Below, one piece after another: positions 1-7,076 of a stretch of 23,453 nt of DNA. Within the stretch, counting starts at the first letter, position 1; every line of letters starts with the position of its first letter. The notes beneath the pieces are model-generated. The model saw nothing but the letters and a program-made list of their open reading frames with translations. It was not told the origin of the DNA and did no database searches. This stretch comes from CAYZJV01 sp964478945 (GTDB lineage Bacteria > Spirochaetota > Spirochaetia > Sphaerochaetales > Sphaerochaetaceae): positions 1 to 23,453 of the forward strand of contig CAYZJV010000044.1 in NCBI GenBank assembly GCA_964478945.1, read 5' to 3'. The position numbers and the translations under genes were made by a program.

Positions 1-593
1 TAGGGGATGCAGTTGTCGGTGATGTCGAATGAGGAGAGACCGGGATACCCAGCTCCGCTCACCGACTGGTAGGTACATACCGACACTTCCTTGATATTGA
101 ACTTTCTCAGCGGAGCCACCGCCATGGCAAGTCCGGTCGTCACACAGTTGGCGTTGGTCACCACGAATCCCCTTTGGGGATACCCTTGCCTCTCGATCAA
201 TTCCAAGGTATCGAGGTTCGTCTCGGGAATCAAAATGGGAACATCGTCATGGTATCGCATCGCAGAGGCATTGGAGAACACCCAGAACCCCATATCGCGC
301 AACAGTGGTTCCGCCTCGGCGGCCACATTCGCCGGTAGTGCGGAGAAGACTATCTGTACTCCTTCCCTTTTCATCGCCTCGGCATTGAATTCCAAGATTG
401 TCCTTGAACGAATCTCGTGGGGCATCTCGAAGGGAAGCAACCAGTGGACCGTTTTCCCATAGGTCTGGTTTACTCGCGCCGCGGAAGCGGTGATATATGT
501 GAGTTCGAACCACGGATGGTCGGCAAGCATCCACATGAAGACTTGTCCCACCGCACCGGTAGCTCCAATTACTGCAACCTTGATCTTTTCCAT
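1..593 (-). CDS. asd: Aspartate-semialdehyde dehydrogenase, N-terminal 197 residues (partial)
   Basis: This enzyme reduces aspartyl phosphate to aspartate-4-semialdehyde with NADPH, the branch point to lysine, threonine and methionine. The frame stays open to the left window edge, so only the N-terminal part is present. Residues 4-17 carry the nucleotide-binding start with GATGAVGQ at 10-17. The catalytic cysteine is C150 in TNANCVTTGL, and QSVSGAGYPG at 176-185 is a family hallmark. The NANC and SGAGYPG forms resemble the archaeal/fungal-like type of Asd more than the E. coli type. The start is the ATG at 593, preceded by GGGAGG. The leader is about 80 nt and AT-rich, with a candidate promoter at 680-708. 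The gene stands alone at this end, divergent from the tRNA. The family is clear; the C-terminal half is not in view. Confidence 0.93.
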   Translation of the reverse strand, partial: MEKIKVAVIGATGAVGQVFMWMLADHPWFELTYITASAARVNQTYGKTVHWLLPFEMPHEIRSRTILEFNAEAMKREGVQIVFSALPANVAAEAEPLLRDMGFWVFSNASAMRYHDDVPILIPETNLDTLELIERQGYPQRGFVVTNANCVTTGLAMAVAPLRKFNIKEVSVCTYQSVSGAGYPGLSSFDITDNCIP

Positions 594-679
594 CGAACCC
601 TCCCACGGACACCTTTTCTTTCGTGTCGAATGTGAATTTTTTGGAAATGTAGCGTTTTGTAGCATGTTGTGCAATAGGT

Positions 680-708
680 TTTATAATATTTTGTTATTAA
701 ATTTACAA
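680..708 (-). promoter_or_regulatory. Candidate promoter of asd
   Basis: On the minus strand TTGTAA (703-708) and TATAAA (680-685) are separated by 17 bases, a fair sigma-70 fit in a very AT-rich stretch. Transcription would start near 673, giving a leader of about 80 nt before the asd ATG at 593. The nonamer AATAACAAA occurs twice in direct orientation on the minus strand, at 709-717 and 690-698, one copy on each side of the -35 box. Confidence 0.5.
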
Positions 709-711
709 TTT

Positions 712-725
712 GTTATTTTAATAAC
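712..725. repeat. Short inverted repeat upstream of asd
   Basis: GTTATT-TT-AATAAC is a 14-bp near-contiguous inverted repeat just upstream of the predicted asd -35 box. It overlaps one copy of the AATAACAAA direct repeat. It could be a protein-binding site, but in DNA this AT-rich it may be chance. Confidence 0.3.
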
Positions 726-780
726 TCTATGTTAGAATTGTCTTATCTATTGGGCCTTTCCCAACTTTTTCAAATCAATC

Positions 781-809
781 TTGACTAAAATGCCATACAT
801 CGCTATGCT
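781..809 (+). promoter_or_regulatory. Promoter of tRNA-Ala
   Basis: TTGACT (781-786) and TATGCT (804-809) are separated by exactly 17 bases. Transcription would start about 816, a few bases before the mature tRNA 5' end at 823. This is one of the best sigma-70 matches in the window and is as expected for a stand-alone tRNA gene. Confidence 0.75.
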
Positions 810-822
810 AGGCAATGCATTT

Positions 823-896
823 GGGGGTGTAGCTCAGTTGGCTAGAGCGTTTGAATGGCATTCAAAAGGTCAGGGGTTCAATTCCCCTTACCTCCA
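823..896 (+). tRNA. tRNA-Ala(GGC)
   Basis: The sequence folds into a full cloverleaf. The 7-bp acceptor is GGGGGTG with TACCTCC, including two G-T pairs. The D stem is GCTC/GAGC. The anticodon stem TTTGA/TCAAA holds the loop ATGGCAT, so the anticodon is GGC, reading GCC/GCU alanine codons. A 5-nt variable loop and a T arm AGGGG-TTCAATT-CCCCT follow. The discriminator base is A at 896 and no CCA is encoded, so the tail must be added enzymatically. It has its own promoter (781-809) and terminator (900-930), and forms a monocistronic unit between asd and the MFS gene. Confidence 0.97.
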
Positions 897-899
897 CTT

Positions 900-930
900 A
901 CAAGCCGTTGCTTAGCAGCGGCTTGTTTTT
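900..930 (+). terminator. Rho-independent terminator of tRNA-Ala
   Basis: CAAGCCGTTGC (901-911) pairs with GCAGCGGCTTG (915-925) over 11 bp, including one G-T pair, with a three-base loop TTA. Five T residues follow (926-930), or six counting the base that pairs with A900. On the minus strand there is no T tract, so it should not stop transcription arriving from the MFS gene. Confidence 0.88.
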
Positions 931-955
931 GTATACACACCACACCACTTGTATG

Positions 956-2137
956 CTACCCATTGGCCTTATGGATCACCTTTCGCAATCGTTCCGAACC
1001 GAAGAACAGCAAGAGTGCATAGGCAAGGAGAAAAACGGGAAGGGAAGCCAATGTGAGGAACCCCGAGAGGAAACCGAAAAGAGGGGGAAACAACGAGGAA
1101 CCGATATAGGCTGCGGCCATCTGCAATCCCATTACATCCTGCGCATGGGTGACGCCGAATCTCACGGGCGTTTCGTGCAACATGCAGGGGAACACCGGAG
1201 CACACCCGAATCCCACCAGAAGGACTCCCACCAAAGACAGGGGCAATGAAAACGGAGTCAGCATCAACAGGATTCCAACGAATACGATGAGCGACCCGAT
1301 TCTGATAAGGTTCCTGTTCGACACATGGAAAGTGATGAACCCTGTGATGAAACGCCCGAAAGTGATGCTCGCATAGTAGAAGGAAACCCATCTGGCTGCG
1401 GAGGAAGCATCCAACCCCCGAGTCTGGAAAAGATACGATCCACACCACAAACCCATGGTGCTTTCCACTCCGGTATACACGAAAAAGGTGACAAGTGCCG
1501 CAGGTACTCCCTTTATCCCGACCAATGATGCGATCGACATATGGACACCGGATTGTGTGGTGGACGGGAAATCGCTTCCGTCTTCCCTCCCTACCTTCTT
1601 CCAGAGTGGAATGGAAATGAAGAGAATCAGTACCAAAACACTTTGGAACCATGCGATGCCCGCATAGCCACTTCTCCAGGGCATTCCTTTGGCAAGCAGC
1701 GATGCAAGCACGAGGGGTCCGGTAAGGGCTCCGAGGCCCCAAAAGCTATGGAGCCAACTCATATGACGTGATTGGTAATGGTGTGCCACGAATGCATTCA
1801 ATCCCGCATCGACCGAGCCCGCACCCAACCCCAATGGTATGGCGGCAACCACCAACCACAGGAATGAAGGCGCAAGCGAGTATCCGAATAGAGCAATTGC
1901 GGTAAGCAAGACACTGACTGCGGTGGTCTTGCCAGTCCCGAATCGTCTGATGATTCGTCCCGAACATATGCTTGAGATTATCGTTCCTCCCGCACATGTG
2001 AATTGTACGATTCCCGCAAACCCCATCGGGACACCCAAATCGGGTTGCATGACCGGCCATCCCGCACCAAGTAGCGCATCGGGAAGACCAAGGCTGATAA
2101 AAGCTATGTAGATGAGCACCAACAGCAATGTGGCCAT
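956..2137 (-). CDS. Major facilitator superfamily permease
   Basis: This is a 393-residue integral membrane protein with about 12 hydrophobic helices, the usual size for a 12-TM MFS carrier. The start is the ATG at 2137 (MATLLLVLIYIAF), eight bases after AAGGAG; the frame is open 14 codons further up, but no good ribosome site supports that. The cytoplasmic loop after TM2 has GRIIRRFGTGKT, a weak form of the MFS loop motif G-x3-DRxGRR. The middle of the protein has a polar loop around residues 190-205, typical of the halves' linker. The general look (SLGLPDALLGAGWP, VDAGLNAF) resembles FucP/sugar-permease-like MFS proteins of unknown substrate. It is the last gene of a racemase-HAD-MFS operon, starting 16 bases after the HAD stop. 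I cannot tell the substrate or the direction of transport. Confidence 0.85.
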   Translation of the reverse strand: MATLLLVLIYIAFISLGLPDALLGAGWPVMQPDLGVPMGFAGIVQFTCAGGTIISSICSGRIIRRFGTGKTTAVSVLLTAIALFGYSLAPSFLWLVVAAIPLGLGAGSVDAGLNAFVAHHYQSRHMSWLHSFWGLGALTGPLVLASLLAKGMPWRSGYAGIAWFQSVLVLILFISIPLWKKVGREDGSDFPSTTQSGVHMSIASLVGIKGVPAALVTFFVYTGVESTMGLWCGSYLFQTRGLDASSAARWVSFYYASITFGRFITGFITFHVSNRNLIRIGSLIVFVGILLMLTPFSLPLSLVGVLLVGFGCAPVFPCMLHETPVRFGVTHAQDVMGLQMAAAYIGSSLFPPLFGFLSGFLTLASLPVFLLAYALLLFFGSERLRKVIHKANG

Positions 2138-2153
2138 CCGATTCTCCTTCAGT

Positions 2154-2882
2154 TCAATTTCGGGAAGCCAGACTTCCACAGAAGGTCATCAAATCCTCCA
2201 TGCTCCCCCGCCGGTATCGTGTGATGTCGAGTGAGGAGGTATTGATCAAGTGGTCGGTAACAAGAAACACATCCATTCCCATCGTCTCGACTACCAGGTC
2301 TTCGGTGACATCATTGCCAATCATCAGACACTCTTGTGGTTCCACATCCAATCTATCCAGAATCTCTTGGTAATACCCGAGACTCGGTTTCGTATGGGAA
2401 AAATCTTCATATGTCGTGATGAGCTCAAACCACTTCGGTTCCAAATTCGCCCAAGCGATCCTCTCCAACGTCCCTTGACGGGGAAATACCGGAGTGGTTG
2501 CCAACACCAACCGATACCCTTTTTCCCGCAACAGGGAGACTATCTTTTCGGACAATGGAGTACTTCCTACCACTGTCTTCAATTCCTTGAATTCGTTGGT
2601 ATAGAATGTGATGAAATCGGCGATCTTGTCTTTCACATCGAGATTGAGCACTCGAGAAAATTCTTCCCAAAACCGTCTCTCGTTCGTAGCGGAACCGTCA
2701 TTACCCTTCATAGCCGAAAATCCCACATCAAGGGCTTTGAGGGACTGTTCGACTGGAAGTTTCAGTTGTTGACATTTGCGGGAAAAGACCTCGAGGTAGG
2801 CTGCCATGAAACGTTGTTGATCCATGGGTAGCAGGGTTCCATCGAGATCGAATAATATGGTGGAAATTTCTCGTTTTGACAT
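2154..2882 (-). CDS. HAD-superfamily hydrolase (phosphatase-like)
   Basis: This predicted soluble phosphatase has 242 residues. Motif I is FDLDGTL at 11-17, with the nucleophile D12 and acid/base D14. Motif II is the ATTP threonine near 132, motif III the lysine in HTKPSLGYY, and motif IV GNDVTEDL. A helical cap insert lies between motifs I and II, placing it in the type-I cap group that includes phosphoglycolate-phosphatase-like enzymes. I chose ATG 2882 because it aligns with the family's N-terminus. An ATG at 2894 with GGGGG directly before it is an alternative that adds four residues. It lies between the racemase (32-base gap) and the MFS permease (16-base gap), so the three are probably co-transcribed. 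The substrate is unknown. Confidence 0.85.
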   Translation of the reverse strand: MSKREISTILFDLDGTLLPMDQQRFMAAYLEVFSRKCQQLKLPVEQSLKALDVGFSAMKGNDGSATNERRFWEEFSRVLNLDVKDKIADFITFYTNEFKELKTVVGSTPLSEKIVSLLREKGYRLVLATTPVFPRQGTLERIAWANLEPKWFELITTYEDFSHTKPSLGYYQEILDRLDVEPQECLMIGNDVTEDLVVETMGMDVFLVTDHLINTSSLDITRYRRGSMEDLMTFCGSLASRN

Positions 2883-2914
2883 GTGGGAGATCATACCCCC
2901 AATGGCAAAGAATC

Positions 2915-3667
2915 TCAATATTGACGTAATTTTTCTGGAGCTGCATGCTGTATGGCCGCACGCGCCAAGACAAGCGTAGGGTCCACAAGAGGACATGCCA
3001 CAAGGCCTTCATGGAGTGCAAGGGGCAATTCCGTGCAGCCCAATATGATCACCTCGGCTCCACGATCGATGAGCTTGTTCGCTTGATCGACCAGAATGGC
3101 GACCGCTTTCGCACTCACCGGGGTTACGGCCTTGATGCCATATCCGGGATCGTAGATCGCCCCATGCACGATTTCCCGATCCTCTATGGAAGGTTCCAGC
3201 AGTTCCAGTTTGGCATAGTGACGGAAGTAGGAGGAATACAATCCCACCGCATGGGTACCTTTGGTTGCCAGAAGACCGATTCTCACACCATCGGGGTATC
3301 GATCGATAATCTGGGAGCAGGTTTCCTCTATCATGTTCAATAGAATGACTGCCGGGTAGGCTTTGGCCACATGGCGGGCAAGCACGTTGAAAATTGCAGG
3401 AGCATGGGCGGTATTGCAGGGAATCCCCACCACGGTGGCTCCGACTTTGACCAGTTGGTCGAACCCTTGTATGAGGGCGTAGGCCGGATTGGTTCCTCCA
3501 TTGAGCAGATAGTCGGTCCTATCACCAATCTTCGAGGGTATATTGATCAGGTGGAGATCGAGATGATCCTGATCACAGGATGCCACAGTGTTGTCGAATA
3601 TCTTCTTCACCACGTCCAAACCGGCGTATGGTCCCACACCACCGATGATTCCGATCATCTGTTCCAT
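2915..3667 (-). CDS. Aspartate/glutamate racemase family protein
   Basis: The family interconverts L- and D-aspartate (or glutamate) without a cofactor, using two cysteines. The protein has 250 residues and starts at ATG 3667 with GGAGG six bases upstream. GIIGGVGPYAG at 6-16 is the aspartate-racemase start. The first catalytic cysteine is C84 in GIPCNTAHA and the second C211 in ILGCTELPL, so both are present and the enzyme should be active. The GGVGP form points to aspartate racemase rather than the MurI glutamate racemase. It is the first gene of an operon with a HAD hydrolase and an MFS permease. The nearby acidic amino acid symporter, aminotransferase and asd make aspartate or a related amino acid a reasonable substrate. 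D-aspartate supply or catabolism are both possible. Confidence 0.88.
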   Translation of the reverse strand: MEQMIGIIGGVGPYAGLDVVKKIFDNTVASCDQDHLDLHLINIPSKIGDRTDYLLNGGTNPAYALIQGFDQLVKVGATVVGIPCNTAHAPAIFNVLARHVAKAYPAVILLNMIEETCSQIIDRYPDGVRIGLLATKGTHAVGLYSSYFRHYAKLELLEPSIEDREIVHGAIYDPGYGIKAVTPVSAKAVAILVDQANKLIDRGAEVIILGCTELPLALHEGLVACPLVDPTLVLARAAIQHAAPEKLRQY

Positions 3668-3687
3668 ATGAGCCTCCGATGAAGAAG

Positions 3688-3716
3688 ATAGTACTCCAGC
3701 GGGATACTCTGGACAA
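3688..3716 (-). promoter_or_regulatory. Candidate promoter of the racemase operon
   Basis: On the minus strand TTGTCC (3711-3716) and TACTAT (3688-3693) are separated by 17 bases. Transcription would start near 3681 and leave a leader of about 14 nt, just enough for the GGAGG ribosome site at 3673-3677. The -35 box lies on top of the -35 box of the opposite promoter at 3710-3737. Confidence 0.45.
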
Positions 3717-3737
3717 GTGGGAACAGCATGGTATGAT
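3710..3737 (+). promoter_or_regulatory. Candidate promoter of the PH-domain gene
   Basis: TGGACA (3710-3715) and TATGAT (3732-3737) are separated by 16 bases. The start near 3744 leaves a short leader with AAGGAG at 3750-3755 before the ATG at 3763. This supports the 3763 start over an in-frame ATG at 3679 that lies upstream of this promoter. Confidence 0.5.
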
Positions 3738-3762
3738 GAGGCAGACAAGAAGGAGCTGCATC

Positions 3763-4164
3763 ATGGCAAATAGACAAGGTCTTCGAGAAATCAGAGCAAG
3801 GATGCAGGAACTGTATATCTATGATCTGTATGGATTCAGAGGAGAATTGAAGGTTCTGGCCAACATCCTCTATCCCTATGAGCAGATCAATTGTATCGCC
3901 ACGGGAATTCACAAAGGCAAGAGAAGGATGTTGGTGGTAACCTATTATCGCCTGCTCATCATTTCCACTGTATTCGGTTCTCCAGCAGAAATCATCGAGA
4001 TGAACAGAGAACTGGTGAAGAACCCAACCTATAGGAAGAAGCTCTTCACCAGCACCGTCTCTTTCGAATCGGATGGGGTCCCGTATCGTTTCGATCTTGT
4101 CTCCAGACGGGTTTTGGAACTGTTCGTCTGGGCAATCGGACAACCGGGACCCGTACGCGATTAG
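3763..4164 (+). CDS. Small bacterial PH-domain (YokE-like) protein
   Basis: This is a 133-residue soluble protein. The start is ATG 3763, seven bases after AAGGAG; extending to the in-frame ATG at 3679 would add 28 residues that look non-coding and cross the promoter. Residues about 20-115 read as a bacterial pleckstrin-homology fold. An N-terminal ELKVLANILYPYEQI helix-strand is followed by a GIHKGKRRMLVVTYYRLLII strand pair, then EIIEMN and SFESDGVPYRFDLVS, and a C-terminal helix RRVLELFVWAIG. Such domains are known from YokE and related short proteins, whose biochemical role is mostly unknown. It is divergent from the racemase and convergent with the symporter, with a 7-base gap between the stops. 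The fold assignment is by pattern only and no function is claimed. Confidence 0.7.
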   Translation: MANRQGLREIRARMQELYIYDLYGFRGELKVLANILYPYEQINCIATGIHKGKRRMLVVTYYRLLIISTVFGSPAEIIEMNRELVKNPTYRKKLFTSTVSFESDGVPYRFDLVSRRVLELFVWAIGQPGPVRD

Positions 4165-4171
4165 GCGATCA

Positions 4172-5467
4172 TCACGCCCATTGCTCCATATCGAGTTCCT
4201 TCATACCCTTTGCGACGACAGTAGTACAGGTGAGGTCTCCTGTCACGTTCAACGCGGTTCGACCCATGTCGAGGATCGCATCGATTCCGAGGATCATCGC
4301 GTAGGCCCCGGCAACCATTGTCCCAGCCTCGACGGGAAGTCCCACCGCTTCCAAGACCATGAGCAACATGATCGCTCCGGCACCAGGAACGCCCGCGGTA
4401 CCGATGGAAGCCAGCGTTGCGGTGATGATGATGATTCCCATCTGTCCAAGGGTGAAGTTGTGGCCAGTGACGGTCAGACTGATGAAGATCGCGCAGACAC
4501 CTTGGTAGATGGCAGTACCATCCATATTGATCGTCGCTCCAAGCGGCAATGAGAAGGACGAGATGTCTTTCGGAATACCAAGATTGGAAGCGGCCTTGAT
4601 GGTGACCGGCAACGTACCGCCTGAACTACGGGTTACGAATGCGGTGATGAAGGGATCCTTCGCATCACGGAAGAAACGTCGGATACTCAACTTGTTGAAC
4701 TTGAGCAATCCACCATAGACCAACACCAGATGGATGATATACCCAGTGAAACAGGCGATCGTAACGATGGCCAAGGAACCGGCAACCTTCGATCCCTGCT
4801 TGGCGAACACCTCTGCCACCAGAGCGAGGACTCCGATCGGTGCGTACTGCATGATCGCGGTAACCATCCGCATCATCACTTCCGCGGTACCGTCGAACAC
4901 CATGAAGATGGTCTCTCCGGCCTTCTGCAACCGCTCATCTTTGCTGATGCGAAGATACGAGACTCCGATACCGAAGATAATGGCAAAGAAGATGACCTGA
5001 AGCACCGTCTCGTTCACCACTGCCTGTGCCACACTTGTGGGAACAATGTTCAACAATGTTTGTGAGACGGGTATGCTCGCAGCTGCTTTTCCGGCTGCTT
5101 CAGTGGCCAATGTGGCCATATCGGCACTGGGTTGGAAGATGGTGCCCATCATCAATCCAACAAAGACAGCGAATGCCGATGTCACCAAATAAAAGAGGAT
5201 GACCCGGACTCCAACCTTGCCCAACGTGGCCGGACTTATGGAGGCTGCTCCAACCACAAGCGTGGACAAAATGATCGGCATCATGATCATCTTCAATAAT
5301 CTGACAAACAATGCTCCAAATGGTGCGATCCACAAGATCTTGTCTCCCAGAGCTATCCCCAACAGGGCTCCGAGAACCAATCCGATGAGAATCCGGTACA
5401 ACAAATTGAAATTGAAGTACCAACCGAGAATTCCCTTCTTTACAGGCGCCTTCCCTTGATCTCCCAT
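4172..5467 (-). CDS. Na+(H+)/acidic amino acid symporter, DAACS family (GltP/GltPh-like)
   Basis: This inner-membrane secondary transporter has 431 residues and probably imports aspartate or glutamate with sodium or protons. The start is ATG 5467 with AGGAGAG before it. The frame happens to stay open through the neighbouring aminotransferase gene, but that part is not coding. Key features are the hairpin-1 serine motif RSSGGTLP at 280-287 (the third serine is Gly), NMDGT at 314-318, and hairpin-2 GVPGAGAIML at 359-368. TM8 reads GIDAILDMGRTALNVTGD at 394-411, with D396, D400, R403, T404, N407 and D411. R403 matches GltPh R397, which binds the substrate side-chain carboxylate, so an acidic substrate is favoured over serine/threonine. 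The upstream leader can form a hairpin (5489-5523). The aminotransferase gene diverges from it. Confidence 0.92.
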   Translation of the reverse strand: MGDQGKAPVKKGILGWYFNFNLLYRILIGLVLGALLGIALGDKILWIAPFGALFVRLLKMIMMPIILSTLVVGAASISPATLGKVGVRVILFYLVTSAFAVFVGLMMGTIFQPSADMATLATEAAGKAAASIPVSQTLLNIVPTSVAQAVVNETVLQVIFFAIIFGIGVSYLRISKDERLQKAGETIFMVFDGTAEVMMRMVTAIMQYAPIGVLALVAEVFAKQGSKVAGSLAIVTIACFTGYIIHLVLVYGGLLKFNKLSIRRFFRDAKDPFITAFVTRSSGGTLPVTIKAASNLGIPKDISSFSLPLGATINMDGTAIYQGVCAIFISLTVTGHNFTLGQMGIIIITATLASIGTAGVPGAGAIMLLMVLEAVGLPVEAGTMVAGAYAMILGIDAILDMGRTALNVTGDLTCTTVVAKGMKELDMEQWA

Positions 5468-5488
5468 AACGCTCTCCTTTTTTTTACT

Positions 5489-5523
5489 GGATGTTCGCTG
5501 CCGAACAGGTATTCGAACCATCC
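5489..5523 (-). promoter_or_regulatory. Inverted repeats in the symporter leader
   Basis: TGTTCG-CTGC-CGAACA (5492-5507) is a perfect 6-bp stem with a 4-base loop. The wider segment GGATGTTCG (5489-5497) can instead pair with CGAACCATCC (5514-5523), with one bulged base. The two pairings share one arm and exclude each other. In the minus-strand mRNA this lies about 20 bases ahead of the AGGAGAG ribosome site of the symporter, so it could be a protein operator or a structured leader. No clear promoter was found next to it. Confidence 0.35.
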
Positions 5524-5630
5524 CCATATGATGATTAAGAGTACACCACAAAATTCCGTTTTGAAACAAAAATCGCTTCATCTGTAATGGTATGAACATA
5601 ATCTTATCTCGGATCTTCCACGATTCATAC

Positions 5631-5659
5631 TTCACGAAATCGGGACTCCCGGTTATGAT
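5631..5659 (+). promoter_or_regulatory. Candidate promoter of the aminotransferase gene
   Basis: TTCACG (5631-5636) and TATGAT (5654-5659) are separated by 17 bases. The -10 is good and the -35 is weak. The start near 5666 gives a leader of about 24 nt that includes AAGGAG before the ATG at 5690. A weak -35 would fit activator dependence, but none is identified. Confidence 0.42.
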
Positions 5660-5689
5660 GGTCACATCACTCGTATGAAGGAGCGGGAT

Positions 5690-6979
5690 ATGAATCCATT
5701 GGCAAAAGAATTGAATGAAGTGCTCGCAGGTACCCTGGCTGATGAGTTGCTCTCGGACTATGGCCATCGCATGTATTTCCCCAAAGGAATCATCAGTCAA
5801 TCGGCGGAAGCGAAACAAAAGGCGCATAAATACAATGCCACCATCGGGATCGCGACTGAAAAGGGAAGTGCCATGTGCATCCCATCGATCTACTCCGAAT
5901 TCACCGATGGACTTTCCAAGGATGAGGTGTTCCCGTATGCGCCGACCGCAGGAGATCCCGCTCTGAGAAACGCATGGCTTACGGAAATGGTTGCCAAGAA
6001 TCCCTCCATGGCGGGAAAAAAGACAAGCCTTCCGGTGGTGACCGGTGGCCTTACCCATGCGATCAGTCTAGCCGCCGCCCTTTTCTTGGATAAGGGAGAA
6101 TCGATCATCGTTCCGGATATGTATTGGGGCAACTACAATCTTGTGTTCACCGAACAGAGGGAAGCGAAACAGGTCTCCTTTCCCCTTTTCCGCGATGGGA
6201 AACTTAATATTCAGGGGCTCTCGGAGACGATCGATTCGATTGAAGGTCCGCATGTCGCCATGATCCTCAATTTCCCCAACAATCCCACCGGATACACACC
6301 AACGAATACAGAGGCCGACGAAATCGTCAAGATGTTGGTGGGGAAAGCCGAAGCCGGCAGGAAGTTGCTCGTATTTACCGATGATGCCTATTTCGGACTT
6401 TTCTTCGAGGATGACATTTGCAGGGAATCATTGTTCGCCAAGCTCTGCGATGCCCATGAAAACATTTTCGCGATAAAGGGCGATGCCGCCACCAAAGAGG
6501 AGATGGTATGGGGATTTCGTGTCGGGTTCATCACCTACAACTCGAAGGGAATGACCGAGGCCCATTATGAGGCGCTTGTGAAAAAGACCATGGGTGCGAT
6601 CAGAGGCAATGTCTCTTCCTGTTCGAAACCGGCCCAGACCATTCTCCTCAAGGGGATGCGAAGCAAGACCTATCATGAGGAAAAGAAGGCGGGAATTGTC
6701 CAGATCGGAGAACGGTACCGCCTTATGAAACAGGTGTTGGCAAAATATGCTTCGGAATCGGTCTTGAAGCCGCTTCCATTCAATTCGGGCTACTTCATGT
6801 CGTTTGTATGTACAGGAGATGCCGAACAATTGCGTACCCATCTGTTGGACAACTATGGAGTCGGTACCATTTCAATTAAAAACACCTATCTCAGATTGGC
6901 CTTCTCAAGTACGGATATCGAAGAGATCGCAGATCTGGTTTCGATCGTCTACCATGGAGCAAAGGAAGTTTTCGCCTAA
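5690..6979 (+). CDS. PLP-dependent aminotransferase, class I/II fold
   Basis: This 429-residue soluble enzyme transfers an amino group between an amino acid and a 2-oxoacid. The start is ATG 5690, six bases after AAGGAG; an ATG 15 bases upstream has no ribosome site. The fold-type I signature is complete. NFPNNPTGY at 194-202 has the PLP-contacting asparagine, and DDAYFGL at 231-237 has the aspartate that binds the pyridine nitrogen and its tyrosine. K269 is the likely Schiff-base lysine, because it lies eight residues before R277 in GFRVGF, the same distance as K258-R266 in aspartate aminotransferase. GDAATKEEMVWGFRVGF is an unusual lysine context, so this is not a close AspC relative. The substrate is not readable. 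Its divergence from the acidic amino acid symporter suggests aspartate or glutamate as one partner. Confidence 0.88.
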   Translation: MNPLAKELNEVLAGTLADELLSDYGHRMYFPKGIISQSAEAKQKAHKYNATIGIATEKGSAMCIPSIYSEFTDGLSKDEVFPYAPTAGDPALRNAWLTEMVAKNPSMAGKKTSLPVVTGGLTHAISLAAALFLDKGESIIVPDMYWGNYNLVFTEQREAKQVSFPLFRDGKLNIQGLSETIDSIEGPHVAMILNFPNNPTGYTPTNTEADEIVKMLVGKAEAGRKLLVFTDDAYFGLFFEDDICRESLFAKLCDAHENIFAIKGDAATKEEMVWGFRVGFITYNSKGMTEAHYEALVKKTMGAIRGNVSSCSKPAQTILLKGMRSKTYHEEKKAGIVQIGERYRLMKQVLAKYASESVLKPLPFNSGYFMSFVCTGDAEQLRTHLLDNYGVGTISIKNTYLRLAFSSTDIEEIADLVSIVYHGAKEVFA

Positions 6980-6999
6980 TACACACATCATCAACCACT

Positions 7000-7034
7000 C
7001 AAGCTCCGGGGGTCAAATCCCGGGGCTTGTTCAT
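7000..7034 (+). terminator. Terminator-like hairpin after the aminotransferase gene
   Basis: CAAGCTCCGGG (7000-7010) pairs with CCCGGGGCTTG (7019-7029) over 11 bp, with one G-T pair and an 8-base loop. It is followed by TTCATT, a poor T tract. It probably works as an incomplete terminator, so some transcripts may continue into the GGDEF-EAL gene. Confidence 0.6.
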
Positions 7035-7035
7035 T

Positions 7036-7059
7036 AGTGGCTTGCTTTATCGAGCCACT
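7036..7059 (+). promoter_or_regulatory. Leader hairpin touching the ribosome site of the GGDEF-EAL gene
   Basis: AGTGGCTTG (7036-7044) pairs with CGAGCCACT (7051-7059) over 9 bp, with one T-G pair and the loop CTTTAT. The stem ends one base before the GGAGG ribosome site at 7061-7065. A stem stacked against the ribosome site could limit translation. It could also just be the second stem of the terminator region. Confidence 0.4.
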
Positions 7060-7076
7060 TGGAGGAAAATCCAATC

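Noticed and set aside
3741..3749. A half-site (GCAGACAAG) matching the O1 operator near the PH-domain gene
   Set aside because: No second half at either spacing is present, and nine bases can match by chance in 23 kb.
3679..3762. An upstream start at 3679 for the PH-domain protein
   Set aside because: The predicted -10 box (3732-3737) and the ribosome site lie after it. The extra residues show no sign of coding and overlap the racemase leader.
5468..6058. A 197-residue N-terminal extension of the acidic amino acid symporter
   Set aside because: The frame is open but overlaps the intergenic region and the aminotransferase gene. The symporter starts normally at 5467 with a good ribosome site and normal family length.
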